The notes under the pieces were generated by a model, which saw only the letters and a list, made by a program, of their open reading frames with translations, was not told the origin of the DNA and did not search any database. Positions 56,062 through 64,000 of a stretch of 64,000 bases of DNA are shown here, piece after piece. Origin of the DNA: Silvibacterium bohemicum (GTDB lineage Bacteria > Acidobacteriota > Terriglobia > Terriglobales > Acidobacteriaceae); assembly GCF_001006305.1 (NCBI RefSeq), contig NZ_LBHJ01000012.1:34154-98153 (forward strand), read 5' to 3'. How positions within the stretch are numbered: the first letter of the stretch is position 1; every line of letters begins with the position of its first letter. The position numbers were made by a program, and so were the translations under genes.

Positions 56062-56636
56062 TGCGATCCCTCATTTTGGGCATGATGGAGGGAGGGTTCG
56101 GTGCGGCCGCTCAGCAGCTCGAGCGCGTGGATTGCCAGGGGCAGCACGGCCCGCAGGGAGGTCAGCGCGCCGCGCGGGCTGCCGGGGAGATTCAGAACCA
56201 GGCTCTCGCCATGGCCTGAATCGCGCTGATTTCCGTTTGCAGGAGAGCGGTTAGCATCATTTGCAGGAGAGCGCTGAACATACACGGTCCCGCAGACTGC
56301 CCGGCTCAGTGCAGCATACGGAGTCTCCCGGCGGCCTTCGGCGCGCATCACCTCGGAGACACCTTCGAGCAGGCGATGGCAGACCGCGCGGGTGGCTTCC
56401 GGGGTGACGTCGCGCGGGGAAATGCCTGTCCCCCCGGTAGTTACCACCAGCGGGACCTGATTTGCGGCGGATCGAAGCGCGTCTTCTATGGCCTGCTGTT
56501 CGTCTGCTACTAATAAGCGCAGTCTTACGTCAAACCCATGCGTCGCCAGTTCCGTCGCAACCGCCGGTCCGGAGAGATCCACCCGCTGTCCCAGGGAACA
56601 GGAGTCGCTCACAGTAATCACTGCCGCTTCAATCAT
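56058..56636 (-). CDS. Molybdopterin adenylyltransferase-like protein (MogA/MoaB)
   Basis: A protein of about 192 residues. The MoCF-biosynthesis fold is seen in EAAVITVSDSCSLGQRVDLS and the substrate loop VVTTGGTGISPRDVTPEATR, then VCHRLLEGVSEVMR. It adenylylates molybdopterin before metal insertion. Near residues 135-160 it carries an extra hydrophilic segment with a short direct repeat (RSPANDANRSPANGN) before the conserved LNLPGSPRGALTSL. The ATG at 56636 starts the conserved domain. The VTT gene overlaps its stop. Confidence 0.85.
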   Translation of the reverse strand: MIEAAVITVSDSCSLGQRVDLSGPAVATELATHGFDVRLRLLVADEQQAIEDALRSAANQVPLVVTTGGTGISPRDVTPEATRAVCHRLLEGVSEVMRAEGRRETPYAALSRAVCGTVYVQRSPANDANRSPANGNQRDSGHGESLVLNLPGSPRGALTSLRAVLPLAIHALELLSGRTEPSLHHAQNEGSH

Positions 56637-56798
56637 CCCTTCGATTGTAGGGCCAACCACATTGCGGAAATAAAACAACGCAGCGGAACCGGCGTAAAGG
56701 GTGAGAGAATATGTTCAGCTTCACCCGCGTGACCATCTGCGTTTCGGCGACGAATTTCGGCGTCCTTTGCGGATGCCTGGCAGGCCCAACGTTCTAGA

Positions 56799-57875
56799 AT
56801 GCCGATCTCAGTAGTTCCAAACAGCCCTCCCGGCCCTCCGCCTCCCGCGGCGCCTGAGCCCCCGCGCCTCCGGCCGACCAACCGCTATGAGGATCTGAAC
56901 CCTCACGAGCTGCTGAGCGTCATCGAGGAGCTCGAGGGCGATCGCAACTGGGCGGCTCTGCGCGAGAAAATCTGGATCGCGCTGATCGTTCACATGGTCA
57001 TCTTCTGGTTCCTCTTCTACGGGCCCAGATACCTCTTCAATATCCGCGTGAAAGATCCCTCCCTGGTCCTGCGTGACCGGCAGAAGGAGATGACCTTCCT
57101 CGAGCTGCCGCCGGATGCGCTGAAGCAGATCAAGCCGAAGGACGCGAAAGCTATTTCGGATAAGAACCGGGTTCAGCAGTCGCCGCACCCGACGCTGGAC
57201 AAGAAGACTTTGCGCGAGCTGGAGGCGATGAAGCGAGCGGGACCGCCGCAGCCCGTCCAGCAGCCTGCTCCTCCCGCTCCGCAGACGCCTGCCCCGCCGG
57301 CTCCCCAGGTAGCGCAGCAGCAGCCCACGCCTCCGGCCCAGCCGCTGCCCAATAACCAGCAGGCCAAGCTCGAGGCGCCCACACCGGCTCCTACCAAGCC
57401 CAATTTCCAGACCGGTCAGACTACCGTAGGCCAGCAGCTGCAGGACCTGGCCCGCAATGCGCGCAGCCACGGCGGCGAGTATAGCGGCGACGATGGTGCC
57501 GGAGCGCCGTCCCAGCATGGCGGCATGAACGGCGCCGTGGATGTGCTCAGCGACACCATGGGCGTCGACTTCGGGCCTTATATCCAGCGGGTGATTTTCG
57601 ACACCAAGCGGGCCTGGTACCCCATCATTCCCGAAGCCGCGCAGCCGCCGCTCAACAAGCAGGGACGCGTGGGCATCCGCTTCAAGATCCTGCCCGACGG
57701 CAGCGTGAAGGAGATGCACCTGGAGCTGCCCTCGGGCGACGTATCGCTGGACCGCGCAGCCTGGGGCGGCATCACCGGGGCCTCGCCCTATCCGCAGCTG
57801 CCCAAGAACTTCAAAGGACCCTTTCTCGAGCTGCGCTTCTACTTCCTCTACAACATCCAGCCCGGCCAGGAGTAA
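56799..57875 (+). CDS. TonB/TolA-like protein with Pro-rich linker
   Basis: A 358-residue protein: Pro-rich cytoplasmic start, acidic helix (LNPHELLSVIEELEGDRNWA), one membrane helix at about residues 63-83 (IWIALIVHMVIFWFLFYGPR), a long periplasmic Pro/Gln/Ala linker (about 140-210) and a C-terminal TonB-type domain. The last reads VIFDTKRAWYPIIPEAAQPP, then VGIRFKILPDGSVKEMHLEL. This third TonB-like protein of the window has no motor genes beside it. It is monocistronic and divergent from mogA. Confidence 0.82.
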   Translation: MPISVVPNSPPGPPPPAAPEPPRLRPTNRYEDLNPHELLSVIEELEGDRNWAALREKIWIALIVHMVIFWFLFYGPRYLFNIRVKDPSLVLRDRQKEMTFLELPPDALKQIKPKDAKAISDKNRVQQSPHPTLDKKTLRELEAMKRAGPPQPVQQPAPPAPQTPAPPAPQVAQQQPTPPAQPLPNNQQAKLEAPTPAPTKPNFQTGQTTVGQQLQDLARNARSHGGEYSGDDGAGAPSQHGGMNGAVDVLSDTMGVDFGPYIQRVIFDTKRAWYPIIPEAAQPPLNKQGRVGIRFKILPDGSVKEMHLELPSGDVSLDRAAWGGITGASPYPQLPKNFKGPFLELRFYFLYNIQPGQE

Positions 57876-58218
57876 CTACCCGGACCGGAAGTAACTGCCC
57901 GGGCCGGAAGTGATCCCGAGGCGGTTCGGAACTCGATAGCGTCATGCTGACGAACGCGAAGCCCTCTGGATCGCCCGGATGTCGTTCCGTCATCCTTGGT
58001 TGAATATCAGGCGAGTTCGCGACTGTGTTTCGCGCTTACGTTATAGGTGGCGAGAGGCGCGTCTGTCTGGACTGCGGCGAAAGAGATTGCCGCGCGGTGA
58101 GCGCGGAATCCGGCCTCTCCACACAGCGGGCGCATTGGGAGTGCTTGGTGCCTGAATCCCATGTCGCTGGGAAAGCAGGCAACTGCCGCCGCAGATACAA
58201 AGCCTACACTCGAACAAG
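57876..58218. other. Gene-free gap after the TonB-like gene
   Basis: A 343-bp stretch. Its first 45 bases hold two degenerate copies of a roughly 22-bp unit (agtaactacccggaccgga, then agtaactgcccgggccgga). The rest shows no convincing frame, riboswitch or tRNA; it should include the promoter of the pseudouridine synthase gene. Confidence 0.45.
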
Positions 58219-59112
58219 ATGCTCAATCGGGGCTATGCCTATACCACAATCATCGGCGGCAAATACGATGGGCAAACCCTGCTGGCACACCTGGCAAGCC
58301 TTTACCCCCACTCAAGCCCACAAGAGTGGCAACAGGCACTGAACAACGGCGAAGTCGCTCTCAACGACATCACCGCCGATGGAAGCGAATCTGTCGCGGC
58401 AGGCCAGACCCTTGTCTGGAACCGGCCGCCCTGGATCGAGCCGGACGCCCCTCAACACTTTGAAGTCCTGTTCGATGACGCTTACCTGTTGGCCGTCAGC
58501 AAACCCAGCGGGCTGCCCACCCTCCCCGGCGGCGGCTTCATGGAAAACACCCTTCTGCGTCTGGTGCAAAAGCATGCCCCCAACGCAAACCCCGTCCACA
58601 GGTTGGGCCGGTGCACCTCCGGCATCGTCCTCTTTGCCAGGACACCGCAGGCGGCCTCGAATCTAACCGCAAGCTGGAACACGGCCAAAGTTCAAAAGAT
58701 CTACCGCGCGCTGGCGCAAAACATTGCACAGCAGGACGTCTACGAAATTCTCACCCCCATCGGTCTCGTACCGCACCCGCGTCTCGGTTCCGTCTGGGCC
58801 GCCAGCCCCAACGGCAAACCGTCCAAGTCATTGGCAAGGGTGCTCACACGCACCACAAGCGCCACAACATTTGAGGTGACTCTATCTTCGGGCCGCCCTC
58901 ATCAGATCAGAATCCATCTGGCCTCCATTGGCCATCCTCTGGTTGGCGATCCTCTATACGGCGTAACCGGCCAGCCTCTTGAAAATCACCCCGGCCTCCC
59001 CGGCGATGGAGGATATTTCCTGCACGCGGAATTTCTGAATTTCCAGCACCCCATCACCGGAGAACAAATCCATCTTGAGGCAGCGCTGCCGTCTGGATTC
59101 CCATTGCAGTAG
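58219..59112 (+). CDS. RluA-family pseudouridine synthase with HRLG in place of HRLD
   Basis: A 297-residue protein. An S4-like N-terminal part (LLAHLASLYPHSSPQEWQQA) is followed by the RluA catalytic domain: LLAVSKPSGLPTLPGGG, NPVHRLGRCTSGIVLFARTP, VTLSSGRPHQIRIHLASIGH, then PLVGDPLYG. In RluA-type enzymes the catalytic Asp lies in HRLDxxTSG; here that position is Gly. A plant and bacterial subgroup with HRLG(R)xTSG is known, so this is a subgroup feature rather than damage. The RNA target is unknown. The ATG at 58219 lies in a weak ribosome-site context. Confidence 0.82.
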   Translation: MLNRGYAYTTIIGGKYDGQTLLAHLASLYPHSSPQEWQQALNNGEVALNDITADGSESVAAGQTLVWNRPPWIEPDAPQHFEVLFDDAYLLAVSKPSGLPTLPGGGFMENTLLRLVQKHAPNANPVHRLGRCTSGIVLFARTPQAASNLTASWNTAKVQKIYRALAQNIAQQDVYEILTPIGLVPHPRLGSVWAASPNGKPSKSLARVLTRTTSATTFEVTLSSGRPHQIRIHLASIGHPLVGDPLYGVTGQPLENHPGLPGDGGYFLHAEFLNFQHPITGEQIHLEAALPSGFPLQ

Positions 59113-59455
59113 TCGCTCCCGGCGCCAATCAAATCCTGGCGCGAATCAAATCTGCGCGATCGTTGAAACCTGCGCGATCCCGCCATTTCGAATTCTGACG
59201 AAGCGAGTTTCAGGTCTGTTCCACGAAGCGGTTGGCAGCGGCGGAGCCAATTTTTCCGGACACAAGGGGCCGGGGAGCAACCGCTGTCCGGAGGTAATAT
59301 CAATTCCACGCCGCCGGATCGATCCCCGGAAGCCTGCTTGCCGGAAGAAACCGATTGAAATCGGCGGGCTGGGAGCTGCATGACATTCTGCCGGGAGTAA
59401 TGTGCGCTGTTTATGAACGGCCGTATGCGGCTGCGAGCCGCAATAGAATAAGCCT
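59113..59455. other. Gene-free gap between pseudouridine synthase and the small ORF
   Basis: A 343-bp stretch with a short repeated phrase near its start (aatcaaatcctggcgcg, aatcaaatctgcgcgatc, cctgcgcgatcc). No frame with a ribosome site, no tRNA and no dispersed repeat of the named families was seen. Confidence 0.45.
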
Positions 59456-59590
59456 GTGGACGTACGGGAACGATTGAAGCGCCGCCAGGTGACCGGGCTG
59501 CTGGTGATTGCCGCACTGATCGCGATCTTCGCGCTGTGGCGGGCAGCTCCGCACTCCGTGTTTGCGCCGGGATGGTGGCGTTTTTGGTAA
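59456..59590 (+). CDS. 44-residue single-helix membrane protein overlapping miaA
   Basis: A GTG-initiated frame: MDVRERLKRRQVTGLLVIAA, then LIAIFALWRAAPHSVFAPGW and WRFW. It has a strongly basic cytoplasmic start, one 18-residue hydrophobic helix and a Trp-rich end, which is what a real small membrane protein looks like. Its stop lies 18 bp inside the miaA frame, suggesting coupled translation. There is no clear ribosome site before the GTG, so the call is moderate. Confidence 0.5.
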   Translation: MDVRERLKRRQVTGLLVIAALIAIFALWRAAPHSVFAPGWWRFW

Positions 59591-60585
59591 ATCCCAACTC
59601 CCTTTCGCCCGAGTCCTTGCTCCCCGGTTCTTCGCTTCCCGCCCCGCTGCTCGTAGTACTCCTCGGCCCCACGGCCAGCGGCAAGACCGCGCTTTCCCTC
59701 GCGCTGGCGGAGCGCTTCGGCGGTGAAATCGTCAGCTGCGATTCAGTAGCCGTCTATCGCGAGATGGAGATCGGCACCGCCAAGCCTTCGCCGGCCGAGC
59801 GGCAACGCGCCCCGCATCATCTCATCGATGTCTTCGCGCCGAACCAGCAATGCACGGCCGGGGATTACGCGCGGCTGGCGCGCGCCGCTCTCGCCGGCAT
59901 CGCATCGCGGTCCAGGCTGCCCATTGTGACCGGAGGAACGGGGCTGTATCTGCGCGCCCTGATCGACGGATTGTTCCCCGGACCGCAGCGCTCCGAGGAT
60001 CTGCGGGCGCGGCTGGAGCGGAGCCGTGCGCTACATGGGGGAGCATGGCTGTGGCGCATCCTGCATCGTCTGGACCCGGTGACGGCGGCAAGAATTCACT
60101 CAAACGACACGCCGAAGCTGATCCGCGCCATCGAGGTGTGCCTGGCCTCGCGGCTGCCCATCTCCGAGGCGTGGCAGGCGGGCCGCGACCGGCTCACCGG
60201 ATATCGCATTCTCCGCATCGGCCTCGATCCCGAACGGAAGGCGCTCTACGCGCGCATCAACCAGCGTGCCGCGCAGATGTTCTCCGAGGGATTGGTCGAA
60301 GAAACGCGCCGGCTCATCGAGAAATTCGGGGAACCACCCGCAGGACCTGTGCGGGGACCGCTGGACTCACTCGGCTATAAGCAGGCTCGCGCCGTTCTCC
60401 AGGGAGAGATGACGGTAGCGGAGGCGATTCCCGCCGCGCAGCAGGGGCATCGCAACTACGCCAAGCGCCAGCTCACGTGGTTTCGCCGCGAGCCGGAGGT
60501 GCAGTGGCTCAAAGGCTTCGGCGACGAGGCGGAGGTTGTTCGCGCTGCGGAGATGGCGGTTGAAGCGGCAATGCGGACCACTTAA
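59572..60585 (+). CDS. miaA: tRNA dimethylallyltransferase
   Basis: A protein of about 337 residues. The P-loop LGPTASGKTALSLALAERFG and IVSCDSVAVYREMEIGTAKP, RAPHHLIDVFAPNQQCTAGD, IVTGGTGLYLRALIDGL and the C-terminal QGHRNYAKRQLTWFRRE are all MiaA signatures. It adds a dimethylallyl group to A37 of tRNAs reading UNN codons. The ATG at 59572 was chosen; the conserved domain begins about 25 residues in. It is convergent with the M3 peptidase across a repeat that can form a long hairpin. Confidence 0.93.
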   Translation: MVAFLVNPNSLSPESLLPGSSLPAPLLVVLLGPTASGKTALSLALAERFGGEIVSCDSVAVYREMEIGTAKPSPAERQRAPHHLIDVFAPNQQCTAGDYARLARAALAGIASRSRLPIVTGGTGLYLRALIDGLFPGPQRSEDLRARLERSRALHGGAWLWRILHRLDPVTAARIHSNDTPKLIRAIEVCLASRLPISEAWQAGRDRLTGYRILRIGLDPERKALYARINQRAAQMFSEGLVEETRRLIEKFGEPPAGPVRGPLDSLGYKQARAVLQGEMTVAEAIPAAQQGHRNYAKRQLTWFRREPEVQWLKGFGDEAEVVRAAEMAVEAAMRTT

Positions 60586-60602
60586 AACCCGCTCAATCGC
60601 CA

Positions 60603-60690
60603 CGTCATTCTGAGCGTAGCGAAGAATCTCGGCGATGTGGTTGGGCCATCATCGCCGAGATTCTTCCTCCCGTTGGTCGTCGAAATGACG
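60603..60690. repeat. Dispersed repeat family 2, inverted pair, copy 2 (possible terminator)
   Basis: AGAATCTCGGCGATG (60622-60636) and CATCGCCGAGATTCT (60650-60664) pair perfectly, and the outer CGTCATT/AATGACG (60603-60609/60684-60690) also pair. It lies between the convergent miaA and M3 peptidase genes. The same family is at 32300-32388. Confidence 0.75.
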
Positions 60691-60713
60691 GTTTCTATGT
60701 AGAGTAAACGGCG

Positions 60714-62867
60714 CTACTTCGACTCCGGAGCCTGGTCCAGTCCGCGATACTTCAGCATCGGTTCGATGCGCGGCTTCGATCCCAGCCATGCGGCATACAG
60801 CTCTTCGAGATCTTCGGTGTTGCCACGCGACAACACCATCTTGCGGAAGCGGTCGCCATTGGCTCGCGTGAGTCCGCCGTGGTCTTCGAACCATTGGTAG
60901 GCGTCGTCGTCCAGCATCTCGCTCCAGAGATACGCGTAATAACCAGCCGCATAACCGCTGCCCCAGATGTGCGAAAAGTAGGAAGAACGATAACGCGGCG
61001 GCACATATCTGATCGATAAGTGCGTCTTGCTCAGCGCCTGGGCTTCGAACTCGTCCGGATGCTGCAGCGGTGCATCGGCGGGAAGCGTATGCCATTGCAT
61101 ATCGAGCTCGGCAGCAGCGACCAGCTCGGTGAGCGCGTAGCCCTGGTTGAAGCGGGAGGATTGTTTGATCTTCGCCGCCAGCTCGGCGGGCATGGGCTCG
61201 CCCGTCTGATAGTGCTTGGCGTAATGGCTGAAGACGGAGGGATAGAGCGCCCAGTGCTCGTTGAACTGCGAGGGAAATTCAACAAAATCGCGGGGAACGT
61301 CGGTGCCCGCGAGCAGCGGATATTCGGTGTCGGAGAACATGCCGTGCAGCGCGTGCCCGAACTCGTGGAACATGGTGGTGACATCGCTGAAGCTGATGAG
61401 CGCAGGCTGGCCCGGCGCAGGCTTGGTGAAGTTCGCCACGTTGTAGACCACCGGCAGCGTGCCCAGCAGCCTGGACTGGCCGACGAACTCGCTCATCCAC
61501 GCGCCGCCGTTCTTGTTGTCGCGCTTGAAGTAATCGCAATAGAAGAGCGCGAGCGGCTTGTGGCCGGCGTCGAAGACCTCGAAGACGCGCACATCCGGGT
61601 GATAGACGGGGATATCCTTGCGCTCTTCGAAGGTGATCCCGTAGAGCTGGCCGGCCGCGTAGAAGACGCCGTTCTCAAGGACGTTGTTCAGCTCGAAATA
61701 GGGTTTCACCTGGGACTCGTCGAGATCGTAACGAGCCTTACGTACCTGCTCAGCGTAGAAATTCCAATCCCAGGGCTGGAGCGTGAAGCCGCCATGCTGG
61801 TTATCGATGAGAGCCTGAATGTCTTTGGCCTCGCCGGCAGCCTTGGCGGTTGCCGCCGGCACCAGCCCATCCATGAAGGCAAGCGCGGCCGAGGGCGTCT
61901 TGGCCATCTGGTCTTCGAGCTTCCAGGCCGCGAAGCTGGGATAGCCGAGCAGCTTGGCCTTCTGGGCGCGAAGCTGGGCCAGGCGCGCAATCGTATCGCG
62001 CGTATCGTTCGCGTCGCCGCGTACGGCGCGTGTCCATGAAGCTTGGAACAACGCCTGCCGGGTGGCGCGGTCGCTCAGCCCGGCGAGATCGGGCTGCTGC
62101 GTGGTGTTCTGCAGCGGCAGCAGGTAGCCTTCTTTGCCGCGTCCCTTCGCCGCCTGCTCCGCGGCGGCAATCTGGGCGTCATTGAGGCCGGCGAGCGCAG
62201 CTTTGTCCGGGGTGAAGTACGCAGCTTCCTTGGTGGCGTCGAGCAGCTTGGAGGAGAAGGCATTCGACAGCGATGAGGCCTCCTCATTCAGCTTCTTCAG
62301 CGTGGCCTTGTCGGCCGGGGAGAGCTTCGCGCCGGCGTGGACGAACCTCTGGTAGTAGATCTCGACCAGGCGCAGCGATTCGGCATCGAGATGCAGCGAA
62401 CCGCGCTGCTGGTAGATCGCCTCGACACGCCGAAAGAGCTTGTCGTTCAGGTAAATCGCGTCGTCGTGCGCAGCCAGCTTGGGCGCCTCGATCTTCTTCA
62501 CTTCCTGCAGCGTGGGGTTGGTGTTCGCGCCAGTGACGCCATCGAAGGCCTGCGTGGCGCGGTTGAAAAGCTCGCCGCTCTTTTCCATGGCCACCAGCGT
62601 GTTTTCGAGGGTAGGAGGCGCGGGATTGTCGGCGATGGCTTCGATCTCACGAAGCTGCTGCGCCATGCCGGCCTCGATGGCAGGCTGGTAATCGCTGTCC
62701 TTGATCTTGTCGAAGGGCGGCGCGTGAAAAGGCAACGTGCTGGGAGCGTAGAAGGGATTGCTGGGGCCGAAGTCCATAGTGGTAAACGCCATTGCGGGGG
62801 AGGGAGCGGAAAAGAGTATGCCGGCGACGAGCACGCCAGCGGCGGTCAGAATGCGGAGATGTGCCAT
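60714..62867 (-). CDS. M3-family zinc peptidase (peptidyl-dipeptidase Dcp-like), exported
   Basis: A protein of about 717 residues with a signal peptide (MAHLRILTAAGVLVAGILFS, cleavage near SPAMA). The M3 catalytic core has the zinc motif TMFHEFGHALHGMF near residue 500, preceded by FTKPAPGQPALISFSDVTT and followed by ELDMQWHTLP and GYAAGYYAYLWSEMLDDDAY. It removes dipeptides from peptide C-termini, here probably in the periplasm. The ATG at 62867 begins the signal; an ATG at 62900 or the frame to 63008 are less likely. It is downstream of the DPDRP-repeat gene in the same direction. Confidence 0.92.
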   Translation of the reverse strand: MAHLRILTAAGVLVAGILFSAPSPAMAFTTMDFGPSNPFYAPSTLPFHAPPFDKIKDSDYQPAIEAGMAQQLREIEAIADNPAPPTLENTLVAMEKSGELFNRATQAFDGVTGANTNPTLQEVKKIEAPKLAAHDDAIYLNDKLFRRVEAIYQQRGSLHLDAESLRLVEIYYQRFVHAGAKLSPADKATLKKLNEEASSLSNAFSSKLLDATKEAAYFTPDKAALAGLNDAQIAAAEQAAKGRGKEGYLLPLQNTTQQPDLAGLSDRATRQALFQASWTRAVRGDANDTRDTIARLAQLRAQKAKLLGYPSFAAWKLEDQMAKTPSAALAFMDGLVPAATAKAAGEAKDIQALIDNQHGGFTLQPWDWNFYAEQVRKARYDLDESQVKPYFELNNVLENGVFYAAGQLYGITFEERKDIPVYHPDVRVFEVFDAGHKPLALFYCDYFKRDNKNGGAWMSEFVGQSRLLGTLPVVYNVANFTKPAPGQPALISFSDVTTMFHEFGHALHGMFSDTEYPLLAGTDVPRDFVEFPSQFNEHWALYPSVFSHYAKHYQTGEPMPAELAAKIKQSSRFNQGYALTELVAAAELDMQWHTLPADAPLQHPDEFEAQALSKTHLSIRYVPPRYRSSYFSHIWGSGYAAGYYAYLWSEMLDDDAYQWFEDHGGLTRANGDRFRKMVLSRGNTEDLEELYAAWLGSKPRIEPMLKYRGLDQAPESK

Positions 62868-62943
62868 GCCAGGTCTATCCTGCGAGGCTGAATTGAGCAT
62901 GAATTTCACTGCAGCAGATTGTAGCGGGCTTCGAATCCAGCCG

Positions 62944-64000
62944 TCAGCTACTTCCCGCGGTGGAAAAGACCTGCTCGACCGAGCCACCGGCGACCCTATA
63001 AATGGCATATTGCCGGTCTTTCTTTCCGGCCAATTCGAAGATCAGCTCGGCGCGATTGTCGGCGTCGGTGTCGGCTGCATCGACCAGCTGCATGCGCGGG
63101 ATTACATCGAGTTCATCTTCGCTGGTGACCTGCTTGTAGATCACCTGCGGCGTGCCGTTGAAGTCCGGCTGCGCGATAAGCAGGACGTATTTCACCTTGC
63201 CGTCAGGCATGGTGCTCTGCGCCGAAAAGACCAGCGTGGCGCCGCCGCCAAAAGTCAGCGCGTAGGCCTTGAACTGCTCGTTCGCAAGCTCGGGCAGCGC
63301 CGGCGCAGTAGGCTTCTTCGCCGTCCGGTGCGTGGTCCCAGGATGAGTCGCGGTCTGACTTGCAGCCGCCGTGGTTGTTTTCTTGGCCGGGGCAGGCTGG
63401 CTGGAGATGGCAGGCTGCATCGGCTTCCCGGCGAGCAGGTTCTTCGCCATGTCCTCGAGCGCGGACTGCATCTTCTTTTCGGTGTCGGGATCGGTCCAGG
63501 AATAAACAAAGTTATGCGGCTCCCGGGTCTTTATGTCGGAGACCGCGACCATCTGCTCAAGATTTTCCGGCTTCCCGGCCAGCTTGGCAATCTCGACATT
63601 GGACGGCACGTCGAGCGATTCGAGATTCGTCGGGACGCCCCGGCGCAGGCGCGGTCGATCGGGATCGACATCCATGGTGGCCGAGACCGGCGCGCCGTTG
63701 TCGCTGGAATTGCTCCCGGAACTCCCATGACGGTGCAGCGTGGGACGATCAGGATCGACCGAAGGAGCATTGCCGCTGCCCGAGGAGCTTCCGGAATCGC
63801 CACTGCCTGAAGTCGAACCGCTTCCAGACGCAGAACCCGTACCCGAGCCGCTATTCGAACCGGAGCTGCCGCCAGCATTGGACGTGTTTCCCGAGTTCGA
63901 CCCGCTGCCCGAATCCGTTCGCTTATGCAGCGTAGGACGGTCGGGATCGACAGGCGGCGCGTTGCTGGCGGTTTTATCAGAGCCCGAGCCGGTGCCAGTT
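62944..64000 (-). CDS. DPDRP-repeat protein, C-terminal part (gene runs off the right edge)
   Basis: The frame is open from the stop at 62944 to the window's end, at least 352 residues. The upstream half is Ser/Gly-rich linker with three copies of a V-D-P-D-R-P-x-L motif: VDPDRPTLHKR (63919-63951), VDPDRPTLHRH (63727-63759) and VDPDRPRLRRG (63637-63669). The last leads into a globular region (SNVEIAKLAGKPENLEQMVA) and a beta-rich C-terminus (FAGG-like GGGATLVFSAQSTMPDGKVK, YVLLIAQPDFNGTPQVIY). An ATG at 63675 exists but lies inside the repeat. Function unknown. Confidence 0.75.
   Translation of the reverse strand, partial: TGTGSGSDKTASNAPPVDPDRPTLHKRTDSGSGSNSGNTSNAGGSSGSNSGSGTGSASGSGSTSGSGDSGSSSGSGNAPSVDPDRPTLHRHGSSGSNSSDNGAPVSATMDVDPDRPRLRRGVPTNLESLDVPSNVEIAKLAGKPENLEQMVAVSDIKTREPHNFVYSWTDPDTEKKMQSALEDMAKNLLAGKPMQPAISSQPAPAKKTTTAAASQTATHPGTTHRTAKKPTAPALPELANEQFKAYALTFGGGATLVFSAQSTMPDGKVKYVLLIAQPDFNGTPQVIYKQVTSEDELDVIPRMQLVDAADTDADNRAELIFELAGKKDRQYAIYRVAGGSVEQVFSTAGSS

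Noticed and set aside
58025..58218. Cobalamin-type riboswitch before the pseudouridine synthase gene
   Set aside because: A few GC-rich stems are present but the conserved cobalamin box is not.
58219..59112. Damaged catalytic site in the pseudouridine synthase
   Set aside because: The HRLG variant recurs in a recognised subgroup, so inactivation is not the best reading.

Overview
The window reads as about 64 kb of a GC-rich Gram-negative chromosome, most likely an Acidobacteriota member of the Terriglobia/Acidobacteriaceae type. The reasons are LptD and SecDF/YajC, an exbB-exbD-exbD-tonB block plus two further TonB-like proteins, DUF418 and RDD membrane proteins, and many short dispersed palindromic repeats of the 'gtcatcccga...gagggacctg' and 'cattctgag...aagaatct' kinds. 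The taxonomic call is inference. No tRNA, rRNA, insertion sequence, CRISPR or prophage was seen.

Layout. 1-7.2 kb: end of a soluble transhydrogenase gene, a ROK sugar kinase, a GT39 glycosyltransferase, an RDD membrane protein and lptD. 7.5-10.1 kb: the most unusual locus, a minus-strand array of seven tandem genes, each for a 40-residue peptide with a signal sequence and a Pro-rich 16-residue tail ending in RG, followed closely by a multi-spanning membrane protein and a membrane-anchored protein. 10.5-13.8 kb: DsbA-like lipoprotein, SurA/PpiC-like lipoprotein and a Gfo/Idh/MocA oxidoreductase. 14-16 kb: biotin carboxylase and biotin carrier protein. 16.6-24.1 kb: TPR lipoprotein, ExbD, ExbD, ExbB, TonB, SecF, SecD, YajC. 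24.5-36 kb: tgt, tdk, a beta/gamma-crystallin-like protein, periplasmic trehalase, thrS, tspO, a LysR regulator and an M28 peptidase. 36.4-43.7 kb: aspS, DUF418, a polysaccharide deacetylase, a Pro/Gly-rich secreted protein, a deoxynucleoside kinase and a TonB protein behind an ECF sigma factor. 44.4-51 kb: hisS, hemL and a gamma-carbonic anhydrase interleaved with four toxin-antitoxin loci (orphan VapB, PIN/AbrB, VapBC, HicAB). 51-57.9 kb: pheST, a coiled-coil protein, zapA, a VTT-domain protein, MogA and a TonB-like protein. 58.2-64 kb: an RluA-type pseudouridine synthase, miaA, an M3 peptidase and the end of a protein with DPDRP repeats.

The genes fall mostly into translation (five aminoacyl-tRNA synthetase genes and three RNA-modification enzymes) and envelope biogenesis (LptD, SecDF, thiol oxidoreductase, periplasmic foldase, TonB systems). 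The intergenic gaps are rich in at least six families of short palindromic or direct repeats. One copy lies in frame inside pheT, whose product also lacks the usual N-terminal OB/EMAP domain.
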